A stretch of 64,000 nucleotides of DNA from Pyrenopolyporus hunteri (Eukaryota > Ascomycota > Sordariomycetes > Xylariales > Hypoxylaceae). This document shows positions 31,794-44,322 of this stretch, piece after piece (the stretch's first letter is position 1; every line of letters starts with the position of its first letter). Location of the stretch: assembly GCA_902806595.1 (NCBI GenBank), contig CADCXC010000003.1, positions 186,001 through 250,000 of the forward strand. Direction: 5' to 3'. The notes under the pieces were generated by a model. It saw only the letters and a list, made by a program, of their open reading frames with translations. It had not been told where the DNA came from and searched no databases. The position numbers and the translations under genes are program-made.

Positions 31794-33573
31794 ATAGAGC
31801 GTTTTAGGGCGGTGAGGTTTTATGGGATCATGCCCTCGCAGGTATGAAAGATTCGGCGATTAGCCTTCTTCCCTGTGCACGGGGCCGCTGCTGGGGAAAT
31901 ACTAAGAAGTCTTGTTTAACATTACCGTAGCAAAGTTACGGGTTGATTTTAGGGCTGCTCCCTTAACATATCTCAGTCGAAATTAAGCTGAAAACTCCCT
32001 CACAGTATGCCTATAGGTGACCCCTAACATTCTCGCAGCGTTGCTTTAGTCGAAGAGTTCTTCTGCATACTTCTCTCGGCGCTCAATATCGACAACACCT
32101 GACGGCCCAACGCCACCAACTCACTCCTAGTGTCTCTTACTGTCATGTCGAGGTCAAACTTCCCTCCTTCCCCTTCCCTTCATTGACGGTACTTCTATTA
32201 TCTTACGCAGTTCTGGGGTCGTAAGGAACACGTGTAAATCCTGCGAGAATGAATCCACGACGTACGCAAGAGTACTCTGCAAGATTTCCTCTCCTTTTGC
32301 CGGGCGTACCCACATATCGAGGGCACTGGGCGTTTTCTAGTCCCCGCGAGGCTTGTAAATATGCCAGTTCTGCAGAGAGCGCAGATGCCGAAAGAATCTT
32401 GGTAACTTCATCTCTTCGAAAGGTGGTCTGAGCCTGTGTGGCCGCCATTAGGGACTAGAGACCGAGAGGTAAGAATAGATGGTAACAGGGGCTCCAGCCA
32501 GAGAGGGAAAGCCATCTCTTCTTACCCGAGCCAAGACAAAAGCCATCCATGGGATGGAGTTTACATGTATGCGAGTCGAGAAACTCGACTCGAGTGGCTT
32601 TGCTAAACGGAACACATCCAAATTCGTGCCCCCCTCGAAGCCATGATGGCGGTCGTTTCGTAGGCGGTAGATTATTACGACTCCTTAGTTACGGAAGAAA
32701 GCAAAGAGACAGTATTGAATTCGACTGAGCTGAACTATTCTATAACTCTACAACCCATCATACCCTGCTTATATATATTGGGATAGAGCGCATACACCCG
32801 CGCCTCTCATCGGTTTCGTAGGTTGTCGGTTCCATCACTCTGTTGACGGCCCCCTATAGACTTAGAGATCTGACCCACCGCTGAAAATAGGGGTTGTACT
32901 ATGTACGTGGCGATTAGGAGGAAAAAAGAGATGATTAATGGGAACCCTCGCATACCTTCTGAACAAATGCCGCAAGCCCCAAACTCGTGCTATCTAGGGT
33001 AAGCAAACGATCGGTTTGAGGCTTATCAAAAATTCGGCCCTATTTACATTTACATTGGATATATAACTCACCTATAAGATTCAATGAGTATGTAGGTGAT
33101 TCAACTAGCCATTAGGCGTTATCTAACAGAGAGTGTCTGTTTTTATATAGAGGATATAGACTCCTTCTATATAAAATTGGCTTGATGTGGCTTCCCATGG
33201 CACACTAGAGCAGGATGGTCTAACGGTGCTTCTTCATTAAGTTTATGTTGATGAGGCCGTCATAGAGAACGTAGAGGTAATTGTGTCACTGGCAGACACT
33301 GTATTATGGCAAAGGAATGCCATAATATATTGCTGTAGAAGCGTGTAAGGTTAAGAACATACTATCTCATCTTAAACGAGTGTGACGGCAAGCAATGTAG
33401 TAGTTGCAACCATGAAACCTTTGCCGCCAACAATCCAGACGTGTAACGTAAGTGTAGTCAGGGTTGTTGAAGCCTGTTGACGGTCCAAAAGGGAATGGAA
33501 GACGATGCCCCGACTAGCGACCTTATAGACCATTCTAACATCACCCAGGCGTATCTCATCACTTTGTTCAGCA
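31794..33573. other. intergenic, no gene seen
   Basis: 1.8 kb. Short frames on both strands (for example minus 32203-32448 and 33372-33641) show no recognised family. Confidence 0.5.
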
Positions 33574-33958
33574 TCAATATAGCCCAACCACAATGTCACC
33601 ACGGACCCTGGCTGTGGCATGTATTTCAGCCTCAAGGTCAAGCTTGATCCCGATCAAGAGGGCAGCATCCTTGAGTTTGCCAGCCTCGTCAACCGGGCCT
33701 TTGAGGAGGTTACCTGATCCGCTATAGTTAGTATGATTGTAAGTAGGATATGGAGCAACTATGTCTCCGGGGTAAAGGCCCTACCAATTGGTCCATTGGC
33801 GTTGCCGGACAATCCTGGCATTGGCAAACCAGGCTTTGTGACGGCAGTATTTTGGCCAGGGGCAGAGCTCCCACCAATTAAAGCAGGGGGGCCAGAACTA
33901 TAAGACGTCAGCTTAGAGCGTATATCATTTAGGTTAGCTGTACTAACTTAGAAGACAT
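33574..33958 (-). CDS. 87-residue conserved-looking fungal microprotein
   Basis: Three exons: 33958-33948 (11 bp), 33897-33785 and 33713-33574, with introns of 50 bp (GTTAGT...TATAG) and 71 bp (GTAGGG...ATCAG, ACTAAC upstream). The sum is 88 codons with stop. Exon 1 is so short that no long open frame reveals the gene. The protein starts MSSNSG and has a Pro/Gly-rich flexible first half. It ends in a structured module: LLKGPVDEAGKLKDAALL, then IGIKLDLEAEIHATARVRGD and VVGLY at the C-terminus. I recall small Pezizomycotina proteins with the same alternating LDLEAEIHxTARVRGD end; function unknown. No signal peptide. All splice phases agree, which is the main support. Confidence 0.65.
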
Positions 33959-34990
33959 GTTGACTCCTATATATCGGTACTAATGGATTTCTTAGAGCTA
34001 TAAGCTAGCAACCGGGTAACTCGTCGTGGTGGCTATGGCCGCTCTATCTTTCCTTAACGAAATTTCTTGAATAGTCTTGGTGAGGGTGCGCTTTATGAAA
34101 ATTATGATGAAAATTCCTAGAGGTGACTCTGCGGTGGCAAATAAGTGCAGATAATAACAGCTTTCTATCTTGATGGAAGACAGATTGACGAGGTCCAACT
34201 TTTGCCTCGGCCGTTCGAATCTCTCCTGCCTGGCCTTGAATATACACCCCTTAAATATAAACTACCATAACAGAGGGGCGAATAGGGCTCTTTATGTCCC
34301 ATTCGCTCCCTCTATAGATTGGCAACTACGTATAGCGACGGGATATGATGGCTCAAAAGTTCACAGGTACGTGGCTTGCCGGTTAAGTCCTAAATTATGA
34401 CGAGGCGCTGTGCGAATGGTCTAGGGAAAATCGTCTATACCTCATGAGATCCTGACGTGTTAGCCATCGTATCCCAGATCCTCTATTCGTAATTTCTGAG
34501 TGGAGATTGGTTTCCAATGCTCATGGAGAAGACCGAGATGGTTTTGAATCATACGACTGAATGCATGGTGGCTTCTACATGAGTTACACTTCGGCAACTA
34601 CAATGCATGACAGTTCACCATCGAGACCCTTCTGTAACAGTCTCCAGGAAACGGAGGTGATTCCGAAGTATTTAAAAGGTGTTTAATGCTCCTCTTGTTA
34701 CCGGGCCTCCGGTCGTCCCATGCAGGGCGCGTACTTGGAGTATCGAACATACAAATCTAGCTAAGGTTACTCCCGAAGGGCATCGTGGTTGGGTAGCAAT
34801 ACTCCCGGGGAGGAGAAGGAGATTATCGAGAGTATTGTTGTATCGCCTCGCACGAGCGTACGAGTACAACCGATTATGACATCGTCTCGGTTATCCATGA
34901 ACACGGGCGCGAGTTTCGATCAGCACATAAGAGCCATGGCCTCAGTTGATTTAACTTAACGTCGTGAAACAACTGAGCATAGCAACAATA
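33959..34990. other. intergenic, no gene seen
   Basis: 1 kb between divergent genes. No supportable feature. Confidence 0.5.
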
Positions 34991-35796
34991 ATGTCCCAAC
35001 AGCTCACATTTCTCGTCGCTTTTTCTGCCGTTGTTGGCACTTCCGAAGCCATCCGACAGATCCAATCTGACTCTAGAAGAAAGGAGCACCGGAGTCGAAA
35101 GAATAACCTGATAGTACGATGTCTTAAATCATCGCAATACAGTCCTATTCTCGAAGGGAGATGTGTCGTTCTTTCAGGTGACAAGGTACATGGTCTCGAA
35201 ATCCCCCTTTCGGGAATCGTAAGTTTTGAGTTGACAGAAGCCAAACATAGCTCTATGTTGATACTGGCGACCATTATGAGCAGGTCTTCGGCCACCCATT
35301 CGCCGGGTACTTTTTGCCGTACCCCGACTCGAAGTACTCTGGCTTAGTATCTACCATCTGCGATGAACCTCCTATCATGAACTGGATATACGTTGACAGG
35401 AACACATATGAACTCAAGTTCGGCACTCGCCCTTGGGCAGAGCCGAACTGGCCGGGGCCTTTTGATTGCTCTCGACAGGACCGCAGGCTAACGTTTGCGG
35501 CTTGGGAGGGATTCCTGGCCGTCAAGGAGGCCGATTTCTGGGCGTTGTACTTCGACGTTGACCAAGACCGTTTGAAGTCTAAAGCGAAAACAAATACCCC
35601 CGTGCTCGAGATAGAGCTTTTACGTGTAGAGATGCGAATTAAACCCGTCGAAAAGGAGAAACTTACACAGAATCCGGCGGATATCAACACTGGGGGAAGG
35701 GATCAGCGATCGGATGAAGGCCGGAGGACGAATGAAACGGAAGAAAAAGTAGAGCTGTCCGAAGAGTACGAGTTAGAATCTCCTGATGTTGATTGA
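34991..35796 (+). CDS. conserved fungal protein of unknown function
   Basis: Two exons: 34991-35185 and 35251-35796, phase-0 intron of 65 bp (GTACAT...CATAG). The product is 246 residues. A short hydrophobic start (LTFLVAFSAVVGTSEAIRQI) is followed by a basic RRKEHRSRKNN run. The conserved core contains GHPFAGYFLPYPDSKYSGLVS, CDEPPIMNWIYVD, FGTRPW, WPGPFDCS, RLTFAAWEGF and WALYFDVD. The C-tail (about 200-246) is charged and Glu-rich. I recognise the core as a family common in Sordariomycetes and Eurotiomycetes, usually called hypothetical. No catalytic motif can be named. Association with a membrane through the N-terminus is possible. Confidence 0.82.
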
Positions 35797-37363
35797 GAAA
35801 TCTTGCAGAGAGACGACGAGTTATGGATCAACCGCACGCCTTGGTCTAGATGTCGAATTTGATAACCAATGATCGTATCTTTCCCCTTATATGTAGGGGG
35901 ATTTAACACCGAAACCTAGTATGATTGACCAAGGGGCCTGCAAAAGTTCCTAGCAAAGCCGTAGGTATAATGGTTATTTTCATGAACCCAACCCCCGTCC
36001 ATTGTTACGATTGGCGTTCTATGGAAAATGATAGAGCGGAAGCCCATACTCCATAGCATTAAGCAGTTGGGGTTTCGATCGCGTATTATCCCCTATGTTA
36101 TGTAAGTCGTAGAACTAATAATCTTATAGGGTATGTTGGGGTGGCCTACCCCAGCGGCGGATATCCATGAAGTCCATACGCCATTGCATCGTAGCTATAC
36201 CACCGTGAATAGGGATAGGAACCGAGATTATTCTGATTGCCTAATAGACTGTATTAATGACATACGATTTCTGTAGAGTTCCGTGAGTACCACATACTCC
36301 GGACGATAGGTTACCCGCATGCTATGCGAGTTAACTGTAATAGATAAACCACTAGTTTAGCGCTTCCCGCCTTTATACCTTATATGGAGTAGCATGGCTT
36401 ATCGTAATAGTACCTAGGAAGGTAGTTTGGGGCAATGAAGGGTTAGAATACCTGAGATAGCCTACCCAGAGCTTGAATCGGGCAAGGCCGACTCCTACAC
36501 GGCTACGCTATATTACCTGCGCAACTAATTCCTACGGATCTGTATCGAAGCGTCCCGATTCGGATGCGGCGCATCTCATGTCATCGTGATGTACGCGTAT
36601 TATATGATTATGATAATGAGGGATCTGTGAACTCATTCCATACTTGGTGATCCATCGTGGGGCCCAATTTTCAAGTCACCGCTCTACAGCAAGACATCTT
36701 GTTCACTTATTAACCATTTTCGTTTCCCCCTATATCTCAGATCATTACCAATTCGTGGGCAAGAGGCTGTATTCACTGTGTCTGCCGCTCCGCGATGGCA
36801 CAATATCCTTGCCCTAGATTAACTCGCGGGTAATGTTTCCTGCTCGGGCATGCCTGGACTTCGAAGATGCCAACGGCTCGCAAAAGAGAAAAATGCTAAG
36901 CGTCAGAAATCGTCGCCGATACTTTCCTGGCGAAGACCCGAGCTGTTTCATTTCCAAGCGGGATCAAGCGCAAAGTCGAGCAAAGCGAAGCTTTGCGTCG
37001 AGCGTAATCCAGGCACTCTGATACTTTAGGGCCCCGAATTGGTATCTTGAGACCACCGCGGCCTATGCCACGTCGTAGGTAGAACAAGGACCTTAATGAC
37101 GTGGCTTCGGGTCCATGCACCCACTGTCGGCAGCTTCCGAACCTGTGTGAGTGGGCTTTCCGGCGTGGGAATGGGTATAAGATAGTAGCGAACGCCCACC
37201 CTTCAATCCGGCTCTCATCTCTAACCTAGCCGATACCTTGACAAGGACGGCATCGCGCTTATTCTTATAAATTCCTACGACGAGGCCTGATAAACCAAGG
37301 CGTTACGTCGCTTGGATAATATCGTAGAAGACTGTATCTTTCCGCCTCTACCTACTAATCTTT
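35797..37363. other. intergenic; faint Zn2Cys6-like relic near 37.1 kb
   Basis: No intact gene. Plus strand 37110-37155 encodes GPCTHCRQLPNLCEW, which resembles the second half of a fungal Zn(II)2Cys6 cluster, but no first half or frame around it is intact (see findings). Confidence 0.45.
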
Positions 37364-38710
37364 TCACCAGTCTTTCATATATCTCTCACTCCCAGGAGGT
37401 TGAGGCTGCCCTGGCTCTCGAGCTCTCGAAGTTGTAGTCACTATATTATCGGTGGTAATCTTGATATAATTACTTCGGTCTTGGTTCTGGGAGATGTCCC
37501 CTGACCCTAGGTCCGTGGTCGCATCACTGGGAGGAGTGTCGTGGAGCTTAGCGAGCGCGAACTCGGACGCGAGGTTCCTATTATTGGCTGAAATGAAGCC
37601 GCTTCGCAAAGAACGGAGGAAGGGCCAGAAGTATGCGGCACAGGCCGCCGATACGCTTGCGAACTGGACGAACTGCATGGACAGATAGTACGGGAATGCC
37701 CGCCGCGTGAAATCTCGTTCGAATAAGCGCGGGAGGTAGAGCAGTTGGCAAATCGTTGCCGCGATAGCACTGTAGGCTGGTTAGAATCGCCAGGGTCGTA
37801 TCTAGAGGCGCGTTGGTGGAACAGACAATACTCTTACAGAGAAGAACCCGAGGGCGGTGATTCGCGTTCTAAGCGGCATCTTGAGTGGATACATAACGAT
37901 CGTCGGAAGGGCTATTAGCGAAGCGTCGGTGAGAATGTTTGTGACGCCCACGTATTCGAGGAATGCGTGCTGCGATATCGAATTAGTAATCGCTCCGAAA
38001 CCACTTCGAAATAATCTGCTGGCTTGTTATCTCACCCTGTCTAGACATTTAAGATCTTCCCTGCTCTCCCACGGTCCGTGGCTCCCACATTGGAACGCCG
38101 TCCCGACGAAGGCTACCAGCAGCCACATTACCACCGCGGTAACGAAGACGGAAGTGAGGCGGCGGTGTCCGCTCTCCGGTGAGAGCGAAGATAAACCTAT
38201 GCAGACCGATAGTTTCGCAAGGCCAAGGGCAAGGATATAGAGCAGTTCTCCGGCGTATTGGACCTAAACAAGCACAATTAGCCGAGAGGTGGCGGCTGGC
38301 GCGTTCCACAAGAAGGCCGCACTTTGAGTCCTGCCATCAACTCATCGTCGGATATACTACTCCGCTCCCTGCCAAAGATTTTCCCTTCGGGTACGAGGAA
38401 TGCTACGGATTCGCCCACGCCGGCGAGCTAGTTGCCGCAGTGTTAACTTGGCCGGCCAGCCAACTCTTTCGGGGATGCATCTTGTACGTACGAACGCCAT
38501 GGCGATAAACACCTCTTCCCACCCGAAGCGCTGGTTCGTCTTCAGGAAAAATTTGGTTAGGAAGCGAAAGCACAACATGAGCGAGGTCAATGCGATGAGT
38601 AGCCAAGTGACCATCTGTAGGATTGGGTTCATGTCCGAGTCTGTGACGACGATTCCGACCGGCGGCGGCGTCACGGCGTCGGCGGGCGCACGGCGGAAAG
38701 CCAAAGGCAT
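37364..38710 (-). CDS. SAT4/PTH11-like integral membrane protein (fungal rhodopsin-like family)
   Basis: Five exons: 38710-38492, 38427-38323, 38263-38036, 37969-37827 and 37769-37364, with introns of 57-66 bp. All phases close to give 366 residues. Seven hydrophobic segments are expected. Recognisable parts are MVTWLLIALTSLMLCFRFLTK (helix 1), QRFGWEEVFIAMAF, LVPEGKIFGRE, YAGELLYILALGLAKLSVC, the TAVVMWLLVAFVGTAFQC helix, HAFLEYVGVTNILTDASLI and ATICQLLYLPRLFE. The C-tail after about residue 290 is polar and Ser/Thr-rich, and probably cytosolic. This family (Pfam SAT4) includes PTH11-like receptors tied to surface sensing in plant-associated fungi; the ligand is unknown. Exon 4 uses a weaker GTCTGT donor, chosen because it keeps both the frame and the family pattern. 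Confidence 0.88.
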
Positions 38711-39147
38711 CGTGGAGGAAACCCAGCGCGCCGCCGTGAGGTCGAGATGTAACGGATCTCAGGACAGATCGTGAAAGACTGCCAGTGGGTCGGACATTGG
38801 TAAGGCTAGTATAGTCCGGGGGTCCTCCCGCAACTACAAGATGCGTATTAAGGTTATTATGGAGTTGGAAAGGCCTGGGAAGCAGGATGACGCGCGCCCC
38901 CGTGCGCATGTTCCTGGGATAAATACGATGGGGGAGGAGAGCGCCAAGCAGCCAACCAACAGCTTTAGCGCTGCTCGTGGGAGGCACAGACTCTCGATCG
39001 AGCCATGGATTGTTGGCGGCAGTTTGAATCCCGTTAGCTTATCTGAGGGCTGGTGTGATCAGCAGGATCATTGAGACAAGATAGCTCGTTACACGGCGTT
39101 CGAGAACAGGTAAAACTCCCTAATAGAGGATCGACTGCTACAATAAA

Positions 39148-39173
39148 TACCTACCTACCTACCTACCTACATA
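39148..39173 (+). repeat. CCTA microsatellite
   Basis: Six consecutive CTAC tetranucleotides. Confidence 0.8.
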
Positions 39174-39720
39174 GCTGGACATATAGGAGAACCTAAATAC
39201 TTGTCTTCTCGCTTTCTTCCCTACTTTCTTATCGCTTTATACCGTAACATTCGCTACATTATATCCCCGTTCTTCCACCCAGAGAGAGTGGCCAGGCCGT
39301 GCTGGTCGCGAAGGATTGGGGATGCAGGGGGCTTCGGGATCTACACCGAGGGGGGCGGGAACTACGAGAAACTAATGCTAGTCAGACCACGGGGAAGGGA
39401 CACGATTATGTACGCACACCTTACTTTAGGTACACATGCAAGACATATGTAGGCGACTCGAGTGAGAGGTAGGTACCTAGGTAGGTAGGCTCCTCGCGAC
39501 AGGGCCAAACTCTGCATATGGCTTAATGGTAGGCGAATAGACAGAATGGAAATGGTTACTCTATGGTATATATAGACCTGCGCTTACTCAAAGTACCTAT
39601 GGATGCGCCAACGGCCTTACCGTTCTTAGTGCCAGAGCAACTTACGAACACAATTTCACATCCCTAGGCGAGAAATGAACTCCTCGTCTTAACTAGGGCC
39701 TCGCACGTTAACTTACGAAT

Positions 39721-39766
39721 CTACCTAGGTAGGTAGGTAGGTAGGTACCTAGGTATGTATGTATGT
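39721..39766 (+). repeat. palindromic TAGG/CCTA microsatellite
   Basis: CTACCTAGG runs into five GTAG units, then TACCTAGGTATG and GTAT units. CCTAGG and GGTACC cores make it self-complementary. Confidence 0.8.
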
Positions 39767-42483
39767 GGCCCATGGCTAACCTACGAATTCGATGGTTTAG
39801 GCACGACTATGCTGAAACCACGCTTATACTATCTATCTACACATATTCAACAACGGGAGCAGCTTATACGACGCTTCATCCTATGTACAGTTCGTAGGGT
39901 GTAGGGATCGAATCGCACCGACCGTACTTTAGAACTTCGGCCCATACCGATCAACGCTGGGTCTCAGTTGATGGTCGTCAAGACGGCCCGACTTTCATCG
40001 TATGGCTTGATCTAATTAGCACCTTGGGTACCCAAGATTGGTAGGACGCATCCCATCTCGCTAGGCACCCCTCCTCCAAGAGAGGGTGCTCATTGGTTTA
40101 ACACGACTACACAATGTAACTCCTAGTACGTCGCATCAACATGAACCATTCAACGTCGCGCCCATCGTTTAACGGCGGCCAAAAGCAACAAGATTAAGGT
40201 AGGTACCTACCTATGCATCTACGTAGTAGGTTGATGTAGCTATTTCAGCCCATTTTGCAGCTACGGTCAGGTAATGTATTGTACCTAGCTCATACATAGG
40301 TAAATCTCTACCTAGGTACCTGCCTATCGTATTCTCAATCCTCGAATTATATTCGAGCCCGAGCTGGAATGCACCGTCTTGCATGATCGAAGAATCTTCC
40401 CCTAGCGGAGTTCTGGGCATAGTAGCGAGGGTCTCGATAAAATTTTAATGTATTTGCCGTCATGATGGGTGGTGGCTCCTCTGTTCAACCTATCACTAGC
40501 TAACGGCCTTCCTTAAGGCGAAGCGATTGCCATGCCGGAAGAATCTATGGGAGGCCCAGTCGAAATACCAATGCTATTCCGGCGGCATCGTTCTTGGGAG
40601 ATGGAGCAAAGACTAGCTAAAGGCTCGTAGCTAGGAGGGAAACCGTAGACTTTGGCATCCGTGACACCGCCATTCGTCGGTGTCACCTTAATCTTTTCAG
40701 GCTGTACCTTGCCCTAAACCTGTTCTAAGATGCGAGGAATGGTGGGATTATACTGCAGCGGATATGCGCTCGCTCATTGAAAGTGAATTGCCCCCGTCAC
40801 CCACATGATTCAACGCTTGTTTGGGCCGTCGGGGTCGGCGCGGTCCTCTCTATGAACGCTGACAGAGACGACCAGCGCATAACGGCTTTACTATACCTAG
40901 GTAGGTAGGTACCTATATTGTTAAATAACAGTCATGGTATGTTGATCAGCGATTATTATCCCGGATCTGGTGCTAGGTGCGAGTCGGCCTTTAGGATCTA
41001 CAACTTGCACCTCCAGCCTCACGGCACGTTAAAGAATGTTCATATTAAACGCTAAGACGCACCGAGACGTCGAGGCCAGTGTTACTTAAAGTATCACCGT
41101 CCAGGATCTGAGCGCTTGAACAGCTTCTCGTGTCGGGCGTCCGTCGCCTATTTTGGTCTGGTGGTGGTGGTCGGGACTGGTCTATATATCGCTATCTAGC
41201 CGAGCGGGTCCCTTGTGACCCGGCATCATCGTTTATCATATTCTGGTAGGTGGAATCCTTAGCCCGACTTTTAAGCGCTAAGTGACGCTGTGTCTACCTA
41301 GTCACAAAGGTAGGCAGTAGATATCGCGAGTGTATTAGTGGTAACCCTGTTATGTATTCGCAACATCGCAACAACTATTCCGGGGTTGGGGTTGGGGGAG
41401 TGAAGGCGTTAGGTCCGTGTATCTTTCACAATTATATGGCGGCGTAGCATGCGGGAAGAGATTGCGGCCGCCCCCTTCTAGGTCGGCCTCTGAGGTCATA
41501 AGGGTTGAAGTATCCGAAGCGCTGAACTTAATCCCCAGGTACTCTTCTGGGATGTCGCGACCTGGCCATAGTCGAGTCATATAATGCTTCGTTTAAGGGG
41601 TTACGACTTTCAAAACGTGTTATCTGCCTGTAGGGAATTATAAAGGTTGAGGGTACGGTAAGAGAATAAACAACAAGGAAAGGGGTCAACTGCTGTTATA
41701 CCCTAAGGCACTAGGTTCTGTTATTGTTTCCTTGAGGTGTTGGGAGCTAAAAAGAATTACATGTAGCATTAGCTTCCCAAGCTGGATCAAATAGTTCTAT
41801 GAACGCCGGGCCCATACATACATCTCTGTATCATTTCCAACAAACGTAGGCACCTATCCCTGCAGTTATGATCGATATTATAGAGGTAGGTAAGGCACCT
41901 AGACATGGTATCATACGGTTAACACCTACGTAGATCCGCTGCCGCCTGTCTCGGTTAGGCGGTGCGAGTTATAGTAGAATGTTGTTTACGCTAGAGCTTC
42001 CCCGTTGCCTTCCCCTTGCTAAGGAAGACTACGAATATGTTATAGTTACCCTCTATAGGGTTGTGGTACTTGTGTTTAATCGGAGAGGATCTGGGTAGAT
42101 AGTCCGGGACGTGGAATTATACAGCCCCATATAGATATCTCGGTAGGACGAGTGTATTATCATAACAATGAAACCCATCCTATAGTAAAGAGTAAAGTGA
42201 CGATAATGATTTACTACGTGTATGTAGATGCAGGTTGGAACTATGTATAGCGCGTGGTCGCGGGGACAACACTCAGGCACAGCAGGTAACGTGGCTGGTG
42301 GATCGGTAAACCCTCTACCCTCGCCGCAAATACGCAGGCATTTAGTTCACTTTACAGTGTTCCAGAGCCACAATACAGGCCCCGGACTCCACTAAATCGT
42401 CATCGCCGACGCGCTAAGAACCTTTTTTCTTCTCTTTGGCTCTGTTGGTTCCGAATACAACTAACTTGTCGCACATTAGCTCG

Positions 42484-42543
42484 TGCTTTAGCGTATCTTT
42501 AGCGTGTCTCTTAGCGTGCACTTTAGCGTACACCTTAGCGTAC
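42484..42543 (+). repeat. degenerate 11-12 bp tandem array (TTAGCGT core)
   Basis: Five head-to-tail units, each with CTTAGCGT or TTTAGCGT, separated by 4-5 variable bases. No coding frame explains it. Confidence 0.75.
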
Positions 42544-42949
42544 CGGATATTCCACTAGGTTCCTTATTTTCCTTTTGCTATCTTTCTACTTTTTCCTCAC
42601 TCTCCTCGTCTGTGTAGGTAGGTACCCGACATATTGGATATATATAGAAAGTCGACAGAAGCTCAAAGGCCTCCCTGCGATGTAGATGTGTCCTACTACT
42701 ATCGTGTTCCAAAGACTCAATTAAGGGAGGGGAACCGGGCACCCCGAATGCCATTCCCACAGAACAGCAGCTCCATCCTCACGAAGTGTACCGGCGCCCT
42801 CCTCTGCCACCTACGAGCTGTTCCTCTCTGGGGAATCGCTATAGCTATCCTGCTGCTTGGATTTCTGCGGACGCGGTTTGTAGCCGCCGTAGCCGGCCGT
42901 AAGACGTCCGGATCGACCGTCGAATAGACCACGGGCAGACGTTAAAACC

Positions 42950-44061
42950 ATGGCGTCGGTTATTGGCGCGGCCAGTAGAATATTCAGGGTCGCTGGGCCG
43001 ATAGCCGTGCCCGCGATCGCCTACGGCGTTTACCAGTATGATGTATCAGGCATGCTCGAGTCCTTCTTCACGGGCCCCGGCAGGACGAGTCGGATCGTAG
43101 CGCTGGTGGTCGTGCTCGTGAACTGGAAGAGCTTGCCTTTTGCCTGGACCGTACGACACTCTAACGTAGCCTTCGCCGACTTGAGAGAATGCGATCTGCT
43201 AACGGGCGGCCCCAATAGTTCCGCGTCTTCGGCGCCATGGTCTCGCACATGGCTCTACGCCGCTACCACTCGCACACCCCCGACAAGCTCTTCCACCCGG
43301 TCATCACACCCTCGCACGTCTCCCTGCTCGAGGTCGACTACAACAGCCACAAGTCCAACTCGACCTACTTCGCCGACCTCGACGTTAGCCGTTCGCATCT
43401 GGTCTCTCACCTGTTCGCACGCGGCGCCCGCGAGCTTGCCAATAACGCCACCACCCGCCTCGTCATGGACCCGTCGGACCCCTCGAAGCCGGCCAAGGGT
43501 GGGTTCGGCGTCATGCTTGGCGCCGTGCACTGCAGCTTCAAGAAGGAGCTCCAGCCATACCAGAAATACGAAATGTGGTCCCGTATCCTTAGCTGGGATC
43601 GCAAGTGGCTCTACATCTTGACGCATTTTGTCGAGAAAGGTGCCGTCAAGCCGCGCTCCTGGCACGGCGGCAACTTCGGTCCGACGAGGAAGGGCGAGAG
43701 CAAGCCCGAGGACTGGGAGAAGAAAATCCATGCTACGGCTCTTAGCAAGTATGTGTTCAAGATCGGGCGCCTGACGGTCCATCCCGCTATCCTCATGGAC
43801 GCTAGTGGCATGCTCCCGGAACGACCCGGCGGCTGGGTGTCGGTGGAGAACGGAATGGCTGCGCCGTCTCACGTTATTACTGGCGGATCACTTCCCGGTG
43901 CCGAGGATGAGGGTGAGCACGTGGAATGGGATTGGAAACGAGCCGAAGAGATGCGAGCGAAAGGCTACGAGTTTGCGGCACACTTCGCGGCGCTCGACAG
44001 CCTGCATAACCAGTTCGATGGCGGCGAAAAGGGGGCTCTGGGGAGATTCGGAATCGCATGA
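42950..44061 (+). CDS. thioesterase-like (hotdog fold) protein
   Basis: Two exons: 42950-43150 and 43219-44061, phase-0 intron of 68 bp (GTACGA...ATAG). The product is 347 residues. The N-terminus has one or two hydrophobic segments (VAGPIAVPAIAYGVYQY and RIVALVVVLVNW), suggesting membrane association. The core has the pattern of the THEM6/4HBT-like family: NWKSLPFAW, VITPSHVSLLEVDYNSHKSNSTYFADLD, and YEMWSRILSWDRKWLYILTHFVEKGAVKP. In hotdog thioesterases the Asp/Asn near the YNSHKSN segment sits by the active site, but activity in this subfamily is unproven. A long linker (about 215-290) separates a C-terminal helix. Acyl-CoA hydrolysis is inferred only. Confidence 0.83.
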
Positions 44062-44322
44062 ACATACCACTCCTAGCGGACGCACCATATTCCGGACATA
44101 TTCTGACGATAGAGGGATACAGCTACATTAGACGAGCCTAGAGGTATAGAGCTTTACGTTAGGACTAGAAGGAATATAGACGCGGCGAAGACGGTTGCAA
44201 TTTTGGTTGATTATTTTACGCCTCCCAGCTACTTGGGTATAATGTCATACACGTTGGTCCGTAGACCTCAAATACTTATACAAAGAAGTTTAGAATCAAC
44301 CGCCCCGCCCCGACCAACGACT

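Larger units (their letters stand above)
38711..42949. other. 4.2 kb gene-poor, repeat-rich region
   Basis: No intact gene seen. It contains several TAGG/CCTA microsatellites (39148-39173, 39470-39490, 39721-39766, 40894-40914), a TTAGCGT tandem array (42484-42543) and, on the minus strand near 40590-40770, a weak coding relic with an in-frame TAG. Confidence 0.5.

Noticed and set aside
38428..38491. Single long intron joining SAT4 exon 1 directly to 38263
   Set aside because: The middle part (38427-38323) encodes the expected VPEGKIFGRE segment, so two introns with a short exon fit better.
38403..38987. 194-codon minus-strand frame overlapping SAT4 exon 1
   Set aside because: Wrong frame relative to the five-exon SAT4 model; no hydrophobic pattern or family.
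43255..43872. 205-codon minus-strand frame over the thioesterase-like gene
   Set aside because: Antisense shadow; the plus-strand frame has clear family motifs and a consistent intron.
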